A stretch of DNA of 64,000 nucleotides from Metaphire vulgaris. Its lineage: Eukaryota > Annelida > Clitellata > Crassiclitellata > Megascolecidae. The notes beneath the pieces were generated by a model. The model searched no databases. It was given only the letters and a program-made list of their open reading frames with translations, and had not been told where the DNA came from. Below, piece by piece: positions 34,901-47,359 of this stretch. The position numbers and the translations under genes are program-made. Where the stretch lies: NCBI GenBank assembly GCA_018105865.1, contig CM030870.1:3136001-3200000 (forward strand), read 5' to 3'. Each line of letters starts with the position of its first letter. Position 1 is the stretch's first letter.

Positions 34901-37832
34901 CTTTATCTTTTTCTACAAACAAACCTTAAAGGTCTTAACGCATTGTCTGGAGTCAGCTCAAGATCCTTGGACCAACTCATGGACCAGCCTGCTATAACAA
35001 TACCAATGTCTGCCGTAAGTAGACCACTATTAGTAAACTACCTGAATGGGATGAAAGGAGGATTTGAACCAGAAACTAAAGGTCGATATGCCTCTTCTGG
35101 AAGTTTCTTCAAGTAAATAATCTAAAAAATATAGCAGATTAATTATGCTTTGGAATGACACAAATTAACTAACAGTAATATCTTTCCATTTAGAAGAGTT
35201 TTAGTGCATCTGGAGCATTGCAATTCCTGCATTGAGCAAATGTTCATATTTGTTTCAATAGTACGAAAGTGAAATGTCTCCACATTAACATCTATGACAA
35301 GTCAAATGTTAGATTGTAACTTCTGAGACGTGCATCGCTAGACTTCCATCACTTACAGCATAGGATCCAATGAGAAAGGCCGCGTTTGCTCGCTTCCGTG
35401 AATCAAAGCTAGTATAATGAACAATTTTCTTCTTTGAAAGAGAGAATGACTAGAAATACATAAATAATACTAGTTATTATTAGTATTATTATTATAGACT
35501 TTTGTAGCACCATTTCTTATATTCTAAAGGTACCGGTATCAATCGATGGTACTTCAAATCCGTCAACAAAAGACCAGAGATCATTCCAGAGATCAGTCAG
35601 TGACAGCGGTGTAGACAAAGGGGGGTTTTAGGGGTTAAAACCCCCCTAGGCCTCAGAAAAAAATGTTTAAATGAGGTTCCATGCATTTTTTATTTTTTGA
35701 CGCATCTTTGGGGTCAAAACCCCCTTGGCTATAGACGAAAAGGTTTAAGATGTAAAGGTTTAAGTAAGAGGTGAGGACCTTGTTTTGCTTGTCAGCTAAA
35801 AAAGTAGAGGTGATAACGTTTTTTTGATTTTTTGCTTGTCAGCTAAAAAAGTTGATGTGATAACGTTTTTTGCTTGTCAGGATTTTTCCAAAGTTGGCCA
35901 TTTTCAAAAGCAAAAACCAAAACCTCCCCTTCCGAAAAACCTGGCTACACCACTGGCTAGTGAGAACAGTCAGTCAAAATAGATCCTGCTTTAACAATTC
36001 ATAGAGGGTTAGTCAAAATGACAGTTCCTACAAAATATTTTTCATTATGGAAACATTTTAATTAAATTGCCAAAAACATCTTCAAATCAACTTCTGTTTT
36101 GACTATGTCAGGTATTTGATGTTAGTTTAGTAAACATTAGATTATGAATATTCAATAAACACTTAGCCTGTAGCCAAAAGCATTTTCAAAAATTATAATT
36201 TTTTTAACAGCTAATTTTGATAGATAATGCATATGTATGTATTCACTGTTCATATTTTATCTATAATAAATCAAATAATGTATGCATTAATTCACATCTC
36301 ATTGATTCACAAATCTCATTGATCGGAAGAATGTTATCTGGAGCAGCAGGCTGACGGAGGTCCAAATTATTTATTAAAGTAATTTTCTTTAAACCTAAGG
36401 TCCTAAAATTTATTAAATGGATTTTCAACCTATAAAAATGTAACGAATTTCGTAGTTTCAGTTAACTATTCATAGATATAAACAATATCAATTGATTGAA
36501 TTGATTGAAACTTGCTGTACATATGTTTATTAAAAACATTTGAACAACAGGTATAATAAACACAGGAACCAAATTCAAGAAATTCAACATTATGATAGTT
36601 TTTACTGAGTATTCGAAATGTGTCAAATGTTATTTTGAGAAAATAAGTCTTGCCTTCAGCTTTTTGTTTAGCTTGCAACAATACAAGTACAATTTGGCAA
36701 GACTTAGTGGTCCAAAGTCTTCGTAAAAACTGAAATAATCAAACAAATGAAAGAGCAGTTTTACTAATGGCACACGAACACCACAGCAGAAAAGCTAAGG
36801 GCATCTGGAGATATTTCTATGCATACAAATAACATTCTGACATTTATTACAGAGTGAAATTCAACATTTGTTTCATATGAAAGAATCACTGCAATTATAG
36901 AATCAACACTATAGTTCAAAACCAGCCAATTTTACAAACTCAAATACAGTCAGGCTTGTCGGAATGAATTTTTAGCTGGGGCGCATTTAGTTGGCCATTT
37001 AGTAAATTGATATGTTGTCAGCTGTTCCTCCTTATGAATCCAACACAAGGGGGCGAACTGCAGCCATAGTTTTTGCCTTCCAAGGGGTGCAGTGCACTGA
37101 CTAAGTTTTCCAGGGGTGCAGTGCACTGACTAAGTTTTCCAGGGGTGCAGCTGCACCACCTTGCACCTCCAGTTCCGACGGGCCTGAATACAGTTTTCAT
37201 TTCTGCCATAAAGCGTACTTTATATCAAAAGCTGAAATTCCCAGCCACTATATATGCACTACCATCTGTCACTGCACGATCTGATTGTACTAGATCCTAA
37301 AAGATATAAAAATTGTAACGACAATCAATGAACGTACTTGTCATATACTAATTCATCATCTATACAGAAGTAATGCGAGTTGGCCGTTGACCGTGGCTTC
37401 ATGCGAAGTGTTGCAAAATATAAGCGATCTGCAATGAAAAACAAATTGAAAACTTGATTCAATAAAATAGTAATTCTAAAATTACATGGGGAGATTATGG
37501 GCCACAAAACTTTCAAAAACCCTTTCTTCATAGAGAAATTCAATACAGCATTTCAGTCACATGTCTCAACAAAGAATATTTGTCTGTTTCTGGATATTTA
37601 CAATCAATCAACCAATCAATCAACTAATCAGTCAATCCATTAGTCAATCAATGTCGAATCATCAAACATATAAAAATGATTGTTTGAAAACAAATTCATA
37701 AGTTAAAAGTTATTGACAGCTAAAACAAGAAGACAAAACTAGAGATTATTTTTCCAGTTGGGCACCTTCTGACTTGACTGCACATGTTTGTGTATGCATG
37801 CCTCGGTTTGTTGCCTTTCTTTACCATTTGTC

Positions 37833-37928
<96 letters not shown>

Positions 37929-38189
37929 TCTACATAACTCCAGCTCTTCAAGTGCAGCTGTATGAACAGAGACTCAATTAATGTTGTAGACTATAATGAC
38001 ATAAAAGTTGAAGAGATACATTTTATTACAGGATCTAAAGCTGAATCAGTCGCACGCATTGAAAACCACAAATAAAACACAAAGGCTCGATTAATTATAT
38101 ATTCACGGCAGTCTCAAAATGATCGTGAATAAGAGATTACCTTTGATAAATTCTGAAGCGCTTCCGATAACATCGTCGTTATCTCCCAT
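26769..38189 (-). CDS. CDC14: CDC14-type dual-specificity protein phosphatase, 12 coding exons seen
   Basis: Exons: 38189-38141, 37428-37338, 36729-36654, 35449-35357, 35121-35042, 33776-33710, 32659-32597, 32106-32019, 31634-31404, 30590-30452, 28932-28723, 26936-26769. All phases agree and give at least 451 residues. The order matches CDC14[39 protein letters not shown] (N-terminal DSP-like domain), [69 protein letters not shown], then the P-loop HCKAGLGRTG with catalytic Cys at residue 278, the same position as in human CDC14A, then [19 protein letters not shown]14 dephosphorylates CDK-type Ser/Thr-Pro sites and acts at spindle, centrosome or cilium depending on species. Three introns use GC donors. 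The variable tail after about residue 395 is Ser/Thr-rich. The last exon is uncertain (see 25090-25096). Introns carry many MITE and LINE insertions, but no coding exon is interrupted. Confidence 0.93.
27051..27338 (+). pseudogene. L2-type LINE 3' end in CDC14 intron 11
   Basis: GATTCAGTACGCGATCTCTG, CCTCCTCCGTCTAAGACTGC and TGTAAAGCTCTCTTGACTTT match 54480-54700. It ends in AGAATAGAATAGAAT. Confidence 0.88.
27340..28010. other. Unassigned DNA in CDC14 intron 11
   Basis: Short facing segments (TTAATCGGCCGATAAT at 27361 and TTATTGGCCGACAATTAT near 27675) hint at an inverted-repeat element, but ends and duplication are not clear. Confidence 0.35.
28056..28354. mobile_element. hAT-like MITE (CAGGGGTGTC ends) inside a (CA)n run
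   Basis: TIRs CAGGGGTGTC / GACACCCCTG; both flanks are ACACACAC, so the duplication cannot be told from the microsatellite. One shared module at 28257-28280. Confidence 0.85.
28723..28932 (-). CDS. CDC14: CDC14 exon 11
   Basis: Encodes [16 protein letters not shown] (the conserved end of the core), then a polar linker with [17 protein letters not shown]. The donor is CTCA|GTGAGT, phase 2, and just avoids an in-frame TGA that overlaps the donor. Confidence 0.85.
29100..29910 (+). pseudogene. Second RTE-type LINE family, ORF2 fragment in CDC14 intron 10
   Basis: [17 protein letters not shown] (FTDD in place of FADD/YADD) and [13 protein letters not shown], followed by [13 protein letters not shown] and later decayed frames. 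Inactive. Confidence 0.75.
29945..30300 (+). other. Unrecognised 69-codon reading frame with AATAAA-type end
   Basis: An open frame from 29945 to 30154 encodes a basic peptide ([17 protein letters not shown]). About 140 bp further on, GAATAAAGATTACTATAAAA resembles a 3' end. Within a CDC14 intron on the opposite strand. Possibly a retrocopy; no family recognised. Confidence 0.2.
30452..30590 (-). CDS. CDC14: CDC14 exon 10, P-loop and downstream core
   Basis: Completes the P-loop: (A)[19 protein letters not shown], then [19 protein letters not shown]. The acceptor is TTTGATGCTGCAG and the donor ATAGG|GTAAAC, phase 2. Confidence 0.94.
30782..30850 (-). pseudogene. LINE 3' end fragment
   Basis: TAATCTAATCTTAAACTTCT and CCACTTCATAATGCACAGGA match 16725-16770. 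Confidence 0.75.
30994..31361. mobile_element. Long-TIR foldback element in CDC14 intron 9
   Basis: Arms of about 100 bp start with GTATATATGTTACAGTCAAA and are near-perfect complements. The spacer is about 160 bp. TA-rich flanks make the duplication unclear. The right end is about 42 bp from the exon 9 donor. Confidence 0.85.
31404..31634 (-). CDS. CDC14: CDC14 exon 9, start of the catalytic domain
   Basis: Encodes [50 protein letters not shown] and AIAVHCK. The catalytic Cys (residue 278) and the presumed general-acid Asp region (FPDGSTPSD) are both here. The donor is AAAG|GTAGAG. Confidence 0.94.
31759..31955 (+). pseudogene. LINE 3' end with (AAT)n tail in CDC14 intron 8
   Basis: Reads [20 protein letters not shown], the L2/CR1 C-terminal FKRRLKTHLF motif, then a 3' UTR and (AAT)n at 31911-31955. 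Confidence 0.7.
32019..32106 (-). CDS. CDC14: CDC14 exon 8
   Basis: Encodes [20 protein letters not shown] then PHPKSKIEN, an invariant CDC14 block. Acceptor TTTTGTAG, donor AATG|GTATTT, phase 1. Confidence 0.93.
32140..32485. repeat. Inverted oligomer arrays around CCCTAA repeats, CDC14 intron 7
   Basis: CTTTTAATCC / CACTTAACCCC units on the left face GGATTAAGTGAC / GGGATTAAAAGAC units on the right. The middle holds ACCCTAACCCTAAATCTAAC. Overall a weak inverted repeat of about 345 bp. Confidence 0.8.
32597..32659 (-). CDS. CDC14: CDC14 exon 7, ends at a GC donor
   Basis: 21 codons, [20 protein letters not shown] then E. The acceptor is TATGTCCAG and the end is GAG|GCAAGA, phase 0. Confidence 0.9.
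32962..33271. mobile_element. hAT-like MITE in CDC14 intron 6
   Basis: TIRs CAATGGTGCAGCCAAGG / CTGGCTATGCCACTG; perfect duplication GTCATAGA. Two copies of the shared module (33121-33146, 33179-33200). Confidence 0.9.
33710..33776 (-). CDS. CDC14: CDC14 exon 6, ends at a GC donor
   Basis: Encodes (R)[19 protein letters not shown] then VYK. Ends AAG|GCAAGT, phase 0: the exact strong GC-intron consensus. Confidence 0.9.
33870..34565. mobile_element. piggyBac-like non-autonomous element in CDC14 intron 5
   Basis: TTAA on both sides (33866-33869, 34566-34569); TIRs CCCCTTTAGTGTC / GACACTAAAGGGG; subterminal hairpin CCCGACTATAGTCGGG. 696 bp, no transposase frame. Confidence 0.88.
34640..34915. 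repeat. CTCAGGACGATTCATC array followed by CCCTAA repeats
   Basis: About ten units of CAGGA(C/T)GATTCATCT or CAGGACGTTTCATC, then ACCCTAACCC-type repeats with a 60-bp duplication (CCTTACACTAACCCTAACCC, ending TATAACTTTATC, twice). Confidence 0.88.
35042..35121 (-). CDS. CDC14: CDC14 exon 5
   Basis: Encodes [20 protein letters not shown] then PPFIPF. Acceptor ATTTTTTAG, donor TTCAG|GTAGTT, phase 2. Confidence 0.92.
35357..35449 (-). CDS. CDC14: CDC14 exon 4
   Basis: 31 codons, [20 protein letters not shown] then [11 protein letters not shown]. The acceptor is TTCTAG and the donor GCT|GTAAGT, phase 0. Confidence 0.92.
35604..35955. mobile_element. hAT-like MITE in CDC14 intron 3
   Basis: TIRs CAGCGGTGTAGACAAAGG / CTGGCTACACCACTG; duplication GTCAGTGA / GCTAGTGA. 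Three copies of the shared module between 35770 and 35890. Confidence 0.88.
36654..36729 (-). CDS. CDC14: CDC14 exon 3, ends at a GC donor
   Basis: Encodes [20 protein letters not shown] then NKKLK. It ends AAG|GCAAGA in phase 0. No GT donor nearby preserves the frame, so this is read as a GC-AG intron. Confidence 0.9.
36951..37186. mobile_element. hAT-like MITE in CDC14 intron 2
   Basis: TIRs CAGGCTTGTCGGAA / TTCCGACGGGCCTG; perfect duplication AATACAGT. A 32-bp unit beginning CAGGGGTGCAGTGCACTGAC is tandemly repeated inside. Confidence 0.9.
37338..37428 (-). CDS. CDC14: CDC14 exon 2
   Basis: Encodes (D)[19 protein letters not shown], then [10 protein letters not shown]. The acceptor is TTTTTCATTGCAG and the donor AA|GTACGT, phase 2. 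Confidence 0.92.
37833..37927. repeat. (AAT)n / (ATT)n inverted microsatellite in CDC14 intron 1
   Basis: AAT run switching to ATT run at 37874, so the block is self-complementary. Confidence 0.93.
38141..38189 (-). CDS. CDC14: CDC14 exon 1
   Basis: ATG at 38189; encodes [16 protein letters not shown] plus one base; the donor is AAAG|GTAATC. It resembles the CDC14A start (acidic, then EF-K-DRLYF). Confidence 0.88.
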
Positions 38190-38476
38190 AATATTATTCT
38201 TTCTACCAACGGTTACTGTCCCAGGCATTTAGCACGCTGTGACACCTCGGCGCACCTGTTTATCTCTACACAGATATTTCTTATCTTAGAACAATTATTG
38301 ACAAACAAAAGCTTTGATTCAACGGTATTCGAAATCCATCGAACAGCGAAAAGCGAAAATATCACACACTCTGTAGTTTCTATTTCTGTTATAATCGATT
38401 TTAATTAATATTGTCGAATTTTTTATCGTTATTTCTTTGATTAACTAACAGATCTTCGTCAGACATTACGGCCGTT

Positions 38477-38640
38477 GTTATTGGAGACCAATGCTTCGCT
38501 CCTATTGGCCGAAGACGCCGAACACGTGACTACAGAGGACGCCACTGCAGCACTTGCACAGAGGACCAACTGTATTCGAGAGGTAGTAAAAAGAAAGGAC
38601 AGATTTTTCGACAGTTATTGGCCTCTATGTTAGGCCTATT
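38477..38640 (-). promoter_or_regulatory. Probable CDC14 proximal promoter
   Basis: CCAAT boxes occur at 38480-38484 (ATTGG), 38488-38492 (CCAAT) and 38504-38508 (ATTGG), with an E-box CACGTG at 38523-38528, about 290-340 bp upstream of the CDC14 ATG. The block is GC-richer than its flanks. No start site can be fixed from sequence. Confidence 0.5.
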
Positions 38641-38916
38641 CTTGCTCTGCGATATTTTCGTAGGTGGCATGCTTCGTCGACAAACAGAGAAATACGCAGT
38701 GAAGCATAGAATGTTGTCGTCTTGGTTGCTATAGTTCTATCAAAGACAAACATTCCTAACAATAGAACGTGGAAGTTGAACCATAGCGCTCTGAGAGCAT
38801 GCCTATGAATTTTGAAACCGTTGAAAATAGGCCTATAAATTTCACTCTTGAATGTGAATCTGCCAAACAATTATATAGATAATTTGAATGTTTTGATTAA
38901 TGTTTAATTTTTCAAT

Positions 38917-40794
<1,878 letters not shown>

Positions 40795-40940
40795 TTTTCA
40801 ATGGTCTAAAATTTAAAAAATCTACACCGACAACCGCATTCTGGTCAAAACTATCGGTGTCTGTAGCAGTGTAGCTGGCCTTCTTGACAGCTTTTTAAAG
40901 GCCTAAGCCCTTTTAAAGGCCTATAGTTGGAAGCTTGGAG

Positions 40941-41516
40941 CAGTGGTTCTCAGCCAGGGATATTTTTACACCCCTAACACCCTCCGCCCCAACACCCCCC
41001 AATTTGAGGTCGACACTCCCAAAATTTTTAACGTGATCACCCCTCTCAACACCCCGCCAAAAATTTGGTAATGTACACATCCTGCCTTGGGCGACCCTTT
41101 TTTTGCTCGTCAGCCTTTTTTCGGGGAGAGACTTCAAAATTTCGACAACCCCAGATTTTCCCGACACCCCTCAATTCAAAATTCTGTTCTCAGCCCTCTT
41201 TGCCTCGCGGACCACTTTTGAAGATCAAAAATTTCTCGCGGACCATGCACCTGATAAATTGAGCAGCCATCTGCTCCTAAAAAGTGGTGATGACCTTTTG
41301 TTCTTTTTGCTTGTCAGACTTTCTCATGTTGAAAATGCATAAAATACACACAAAATGCGCCGATAACCTTTTTGTGCTGATGACCTTGTTTTGCTCGTCT
41401 CACTATTCAGATTTTTTCACATGAAAAATTCATATGCCTAATTTTTTATTTACGTTTTATCTGACTTCGCCGCGGACCACTATCCCCCTCTCGCGGACCA
41501 CGGATTGGAGAACCAG
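40941..41516. mobile_element. hAT-like element (CAGTGGTTCTC ends)
   Basis: TIRs CAGTGGTTCTC / GGAGAACCAG; duplication GCTTGGAG / GGTTGGAG. Several shared-module copies (41092-41113, 41287-41318, and near 41384). Confidence 0.82.
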
Positions 41517-41639
41517 GGTTGGAGAGTAGATCAACCATAGAAATCTATACGTGTATGATTTCTATGAGATCAACAGTGCAATAGGGACATCTGGCGAATG
41601 AAAAATAAGTAAACTAAGCATTTATAATATTAAAATCCT

Positions 41640-41880
41640 TATTCTGTATGTCTGTTACCTTCAAGCGTTCTCATTGGTTGACTATTGGTAGACGGTTTAG
41701 TCCTTACGTCGCGATGCGTTGGTGGCGATGTTCGAAGACGACGTTGCTATTGGTAACAATTGTTCGTAGTTTAGCACGGTTTAGTCGAGTCATTGCAGCG
41801 TCAACGGGGTGGGCGTGCGACGACGTTGCTATTGGTAACAATTGTTCGTAGCTTGAGGAAGTTGCGCAATCTTAACGTAC
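41640..41880. promoter_or_regulatory. Orphan promoter-like block with duplicated X-box/CCAAT motif
   Basis: GTTGCTATTGGTAAC occurs at 41743-41757 and 41825-41839 inside a longer direct repeat (ACGACGTTGCTATTGGTAAC and following ATTGTTCGTAG). Extra ATTGG boxes at 41673 and 41685. CpG-rich. No gene found on either side. Confidence 0.4.
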
Positions 41881-42154
41881 ATTTTAACGTACACAAAAAA
41901 TACGTGTACAGCGTCACAAATGGCCACAGACCCACAGTTGCGTGATTTTAACGTACATAGGCCTAATTATTATGTGGCGCAGAGGTTGGCTAGGTGACGT
42001 ATGTACAGTACATCATTGAAATGTTGTTCAGCATGAAATCAATGATTGGGTATTAGGTATAGGTATTGGATTAGTATTATCCTGCACTGCGAGCGAAGCG
42101 AGCGAAGCGAGCATCTTTCTAGTATTCGGTTAAAACGGACTTGTGCGCTGTTAA

Positions 42155-42849
42155 AAGGGTTACCAGACGTCCTTAAATGATAAGGACAGTCCTTACATTC
42201 CGTTGCCCCGTCCTTAAAGGCGTTTGTCCTTAATAAGGACACAAAATGTCTTTAAATTTCATTTAAAATAGTGATTACCGATTTCAGACATTATTATAGA
42301 TTAAAAGGACTTTCTAATTGATTGATGTTGATTGCTAAACATGTCATCATTAGTTCTTTATGATTTTTGCATCTTTAAAGTCATACCTAAAGCAGTGGCG
42401 GCTCTAGGACTTGGCAAGTGGAGGGCCATTGGGGTGGTAACTTCTAATCATGGGGGCCAACCATTTGTTGTTTAATGTATGTAGCATTAAGTATAGGGTC
42501 CCAACTGGGGGGGCACTGGGGGGGGGCAGACACTCAATAGGGGGCACGGGCCCCCTGGCCCCCCGGTTGAGCCGCCACTGACCCAATGTCCGACAAAGGG
42601 AAAAGGTCATCACTGGTTTTCTGGTTTTTGTGCCATTTTGCATCTTTAACATCCTAAAAAGTCCGACAAGGAAAAAATCGTCAATTTTTTTGCTTTTTGA
42701 GCTATTTTGCGTCTTTTACGTCCTAAAAATGTCTGACAAACAAAAAAGATCATCGCTAGTTTTTGTGCTTCTTTAACGCCCTGAAAAGTCTGACAAGCCA
42801 ATGTGCTTTGCGTGTCCTTAAATTCTTTCCAACTGATCTGGTATCCCTA
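42155..42849. mobile_element. Older hAT-like element (AGGGTTACCAGA ends) hosting a nested MITE
   Basis: Ends AAGGGTTACCAGAC / GATCTGGTATCCCTA, duplication GCTGTTAA. Contains GTCCTTA repeats, degraded shared modules and the nested MITE 42393-42580. Its right end is partly duplicated at 45945-45972. Confidence 0.72.
42393..42580 (-). mobile_element. hAT-like MITE, family A, copy 3 (inverted, nested)
   Basis: 188 bp in reverse orientation, nested inside the element at 42155-42849. Flanks ACCTAAAG / ACCCAATG differ at two positions, consistent with an older insertion. Confidence 0.85.
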
Positions 42850-43133
42850 GCTGTTAAATTAATAAAATTATTTTTTTCTTAGACCTAGAATCTCATCTAA
42901 CAGCTAACGTAGATAAGTTGACGACATTTTTGCTGGTTTGCTTTTCCAGCTTGGGAAAAGGAAGAAATCACGACCACAGGTGAGTTTATGCTTGTCAGCT
43001 GCGGTGTGCCGTTGACTGTATGCTTCTTGGATAGTGTGCCGTGGCTGGAAAAAGCTTGGGAAGCATTGGCCTCATTGGCCTAAAGGCTGAGCGCGCTTTC
43101 AATCCCTTAATGGACATTTGAATGTACGGGAAG

Positions 43134-44158
<1,025 letters not shown>

Positions 44159-44378
44159 ACGGGAAGCAGTGACGCAGACTATAGGCCTTTTGAATTTTTA
44201 TCCGTTTTGATCATTGACGGTCAACGGTCAACGGTTTTGATCTATTTACAAATTTATCGATACTGTGTTTGCGAATTTTTAAAATTTACTTGTTAATTTT
44301 GAATCGATTTTGCGTGATTTATGTCGCTTTATTTTGCTTTGATTCTTATAAATTCTTATTTGCCATTTCACTTTATGA

Positions 44379-44569
44379 TGAGTGTTTATTCTAGCCCCCC
44401 TGACATTGGGGGGGATTTTGAAATGTTTGGAGGGACAAGGTTTGAGTTTCCACACGTTTGGGGGCAAATTTCCATTCCCCAGCCAACATCTAAAAAATTG
44501 GGGAGGGGGAATTTTCAAACTTGGGGGGGGGGGGGAACTCCCCCTTAAAAAGGCCTAGAATAAACACTG
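44379..44569. mobile_element. hAT-like MITE, family B (AGTGTTTATTCTAG ends), copy 1
   Basis: Ends AGTGTTTATTCTAG / CTAGAATAAACACTG; perfect duplication CTTTATGA; G-run interior. Confidence 0.88.
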
Positions 44570-44631
44570 CTTTATGACTAGAGAATTAATTGACCACCAT
44601 TATCGATCACTTCATTACCTTCGTAGACAGT

Positions 44632-44990
44632 CAGTGTTTATTCTAGGCCTTCTCTGGGGGAATTGCCCCTCCCCAAGTTTTTAAATTCCTCCTCCAATTT
44701 TTTTGTATGTTGGCTGGGGGTTGAAAATTCCCTCCCAAAGTGTGACGACGGGGGACTTTTTTCTAAGAGGGGAAAAATGTAAGGATGACAATTTTTTGCT
44801 TGTCAGGGCATTTGTGAAGGGTAAAATATTAGAAAGAATTGGAAGGATGACCTTTTTCTGGTCACCGCATTTATGAAGAAGGAAGATAACCTTTTTTGGC
44901 TTGTCAAGGTTTTTGGAGACTCAGACCTTGTCCCTCCCCTCCAAACATTTCAAAATTCCTCCAATGTCAAGGTGGCTAGAATAAACACTG
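44632..44990. mobile_element. hAT-like MITE, family B, copy 2
   Basis: Same ends; three shared-module copies between 44784 and 44920. Flanks GTAGACAG / GTAGATTG. Confidence 0.85.
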
Positions 44991-45385
44991 GTAGATTGAC
45001 AATGTTTCAATAGTTACTTACTGCAGGCTTTTATTTTCTAGAAATATAGGCCTAAATTTGCTCCATACTAACGTTGTCTGGCACTATTCATCTCATGCTG
45101 AACTTGTGAGTTGCTGCATGAGCTGAATCATACCTTAACTTTCATTGGAATCTTATTAAATTAATATTTGCCTGTTGTAGGCCCTAATTGTTGGCATAAT
45201 GAAATCAATACTGTTAGGCCTACTGTGTTCGATTTTCTTTTTTCGTGCGAACTTGCATCTCAACTTGGCTTAATCTTAGATATGAGTCAGACTATGGAAG
45301 CATTTGAGCTCTGCATCCTGAATGCTGCATCTGTAAAAACTTTGCTTGCTTTAATGGCTTATTAATGCATTTAGCCACATCCCAC

Positions 45386-45747
45386 CAGGCCCTCCGAGAG
45401 GGGGGGCAGGGGGGGCAACTGCACAGGGGCCCGGCGGTCCGGAGGGGGCCCGGGCCGATGATGAATATGTATAATTAACAATAAAATGAATAATAACACT
45501 AAAGAACGGTTAAAAATGACAGTTCAGCAGAGGGGCCCGGCGAGCACAAGGGGGCCCGGGATACAGTGCTAAATAAACGGCAGAGGAAGAGCAAAAAAAA
45601 AGGTCGTCAACGTAAAAAGGTCGTAAACATTTATAATAAACGGCTGTGAGACGAGCAAAAAAAAAGGTCGTCAAGAAAAAATTATGACTTGTCAAGGGCC
45701 CGTCGGCCATTCTGCACAGGGGCCCGGAATTTCTCTCGGAGGGCCTG
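45386..45747. mobile_element. hAT-like MITE, family C (CAGGCCCTCCGAGAG ends)
   Basis: TIRs CAGGCCCTCCGAGAG / CTCTCGGAGGGCCTG; perfect duplication CATCCCAC. Contains the shared module in reverse (GCAAAAAAAAAGGTCGTCAA) twice. Confidence 0.92.
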
Positions 45748-46014
45748 CATCCCACCAGTGCTAGGTTGTTGCTATTTAACAGATGTGGCATAGGCTACTG
45801 CTAAATAAACGTAGACTCTCTAAACCCACAAGAATCATTGTTAATAAACCAAATGCTCGGTGTGTCCATGTAATTACCACTTGGAATGATTTTATTGTTA
45901 TTGTAAAGTCCTCCTACCCAGCCTTATAGTATAGTTCTTTTATTCCTTCCAACTGATCTGCTATCCCTAGAACCAAACAATTACATTTACAGACAGTGAA
46001 CATAACTTAACTTT

Positions 46015-46205
46015 TGCAATAGGCAAAGTTATGGAAAATATTCTGAAAGAGAACATTATTGGAGCACTTGACTAGACGTAAAATGTTCAAGGCAGCCAGC
46101 ATGAATTTTCAAATGGACGGTCATACTTGACCAACCTGTTAGACTTTCTGGAGGAGGTTTATGATAACCTAGATGAGGCAAGGCAGTCGACATAATATAT
46201 CTAGA
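46015..46205 (+). pseudogene. CR1-like LINE RT fragment, segment 1
   Basis: Decayed frames read KENIIG, SQHEFSNGRSYLTNLLDFLE then EVYDNLDEARQST. This RT segment normally reads QHGFRKGRSCLTNLL...EE. It continues at 47360 and 48115. Confidence 0.7.
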
Positions 46206-46209
46206 TCAG

Positions 46210-46570
46210 AGTTGTCATCGGTCGGTTTTCTGAACCAAAACCCAACCCAACCCACCAACAGCCCAACCCAACCCATGTAAAATTCCTGTCTGCTGACCTA
46301 ACCCAACCCAACCCGACAAAAACGTGAAAAGTACTATCGCACGTCTAAAAACATACCGTACATCTTCATCTTCGTTATGTTTCTGAAAAACCTCAGCTGC
46401 TTTCTTAAAATTACTATCACCATCAGTTACGGAACTTACGGTGTGTGTCAGCTTTGAAACTTCAATCAAAATATTTGCATAAACTGAACTGACAGGCTGC
46501 CGTGATAGCCTCAGCAATTGTGGCAAATGTGGGACTACCTATGAAATGTCTAATTGACAGTGCTACTGGA
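46210..46570. other. Block with AACCCAACCC repeats, probable inserted element
   Basis: Interrupts the LINE. AACCCAACCC units at 46242-46312. Ends not resolved. Confidence 0.4.
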
Positions 46571-46677
46571 TGTTGCACAAGATTATTGTTGATCCAGTGA
46601 CTAGCCATACCCATATAGCTCTGATTAATTACTCACTGACCATATACTGTATCTTCTGTTGTACAGATATAACTGGC

Positions 46678-46994
46678 CAGTGTTTTTTCTAGGCCTTCTC
46701 TGGGTGGGGATTTAAAGTTTTAACCCCCAAAAAATTATATGTTGGCTGGGGGATGGAATTTCCTTCCCAAAAGTGTGACGACGGGGGGGGGGTTTGGAGA
46801 GGGGAAAATGTAAGGATGACTTTTTTGCCCGCCAGGGCATTTGAGAAGAGTAAAAAATATTTTTTTGCTTATCACCATATTTCAGAAGGACGATAACCCT
46901 TTCTTTGCTTGTCAAGGTTTTTAGAGACTCAGACCTTCCCCCCAACATTGCAAAATCCTCCCCCCCCATGTCAAGGTGGCTAGAATAAACACTG
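46678..46994. mobile_element. hAT-like MITE, family B, copy 3
   Basis: CAGTGTTTTTTCTAG / CTAGAATAAACACTG; perfect duplication TAACTGGC. Shared module repeated. Confidence 0.9.
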
Positions 46995-47359
46995 TAACTG
47001 GCTGTCTTTATGAGTTCAGTGAGATGGTTTATCATTTTGCAAATGAGTTTAATTTGTGAATTTTGAAAAGACATTTAATTAATAATGTGATTTTAAGTGG
47101 TTTAGGAGGCTAAGCAAGCCTGCGTGAATAATAATAATAATAATGTGATTTTAAGTGGTTTAGGAGGCTAAGTAAGCCTGTGTGAAAACCACTGAAAAAG
47201 CAATACCACTCAAAATCGCATAACTCAAAATCGCAGAAATAATAAATTAATTCAAACTCATAATTCATGTCAGCTGAAAAGAGTTAACTCAAACTCACAA
47301 TTCATTAAGTTTGAGTTAATTCGTGAATTTAAACTCACTTCAGTTAACTCGCACCCAAC

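Noticed and set aside
42039..42242. 67-codon minus frame with Cys residues, possible zinc finger
   Set aside because: Cys spacing does not fit a known finger, and the frame lies across the left end of a transposable element.
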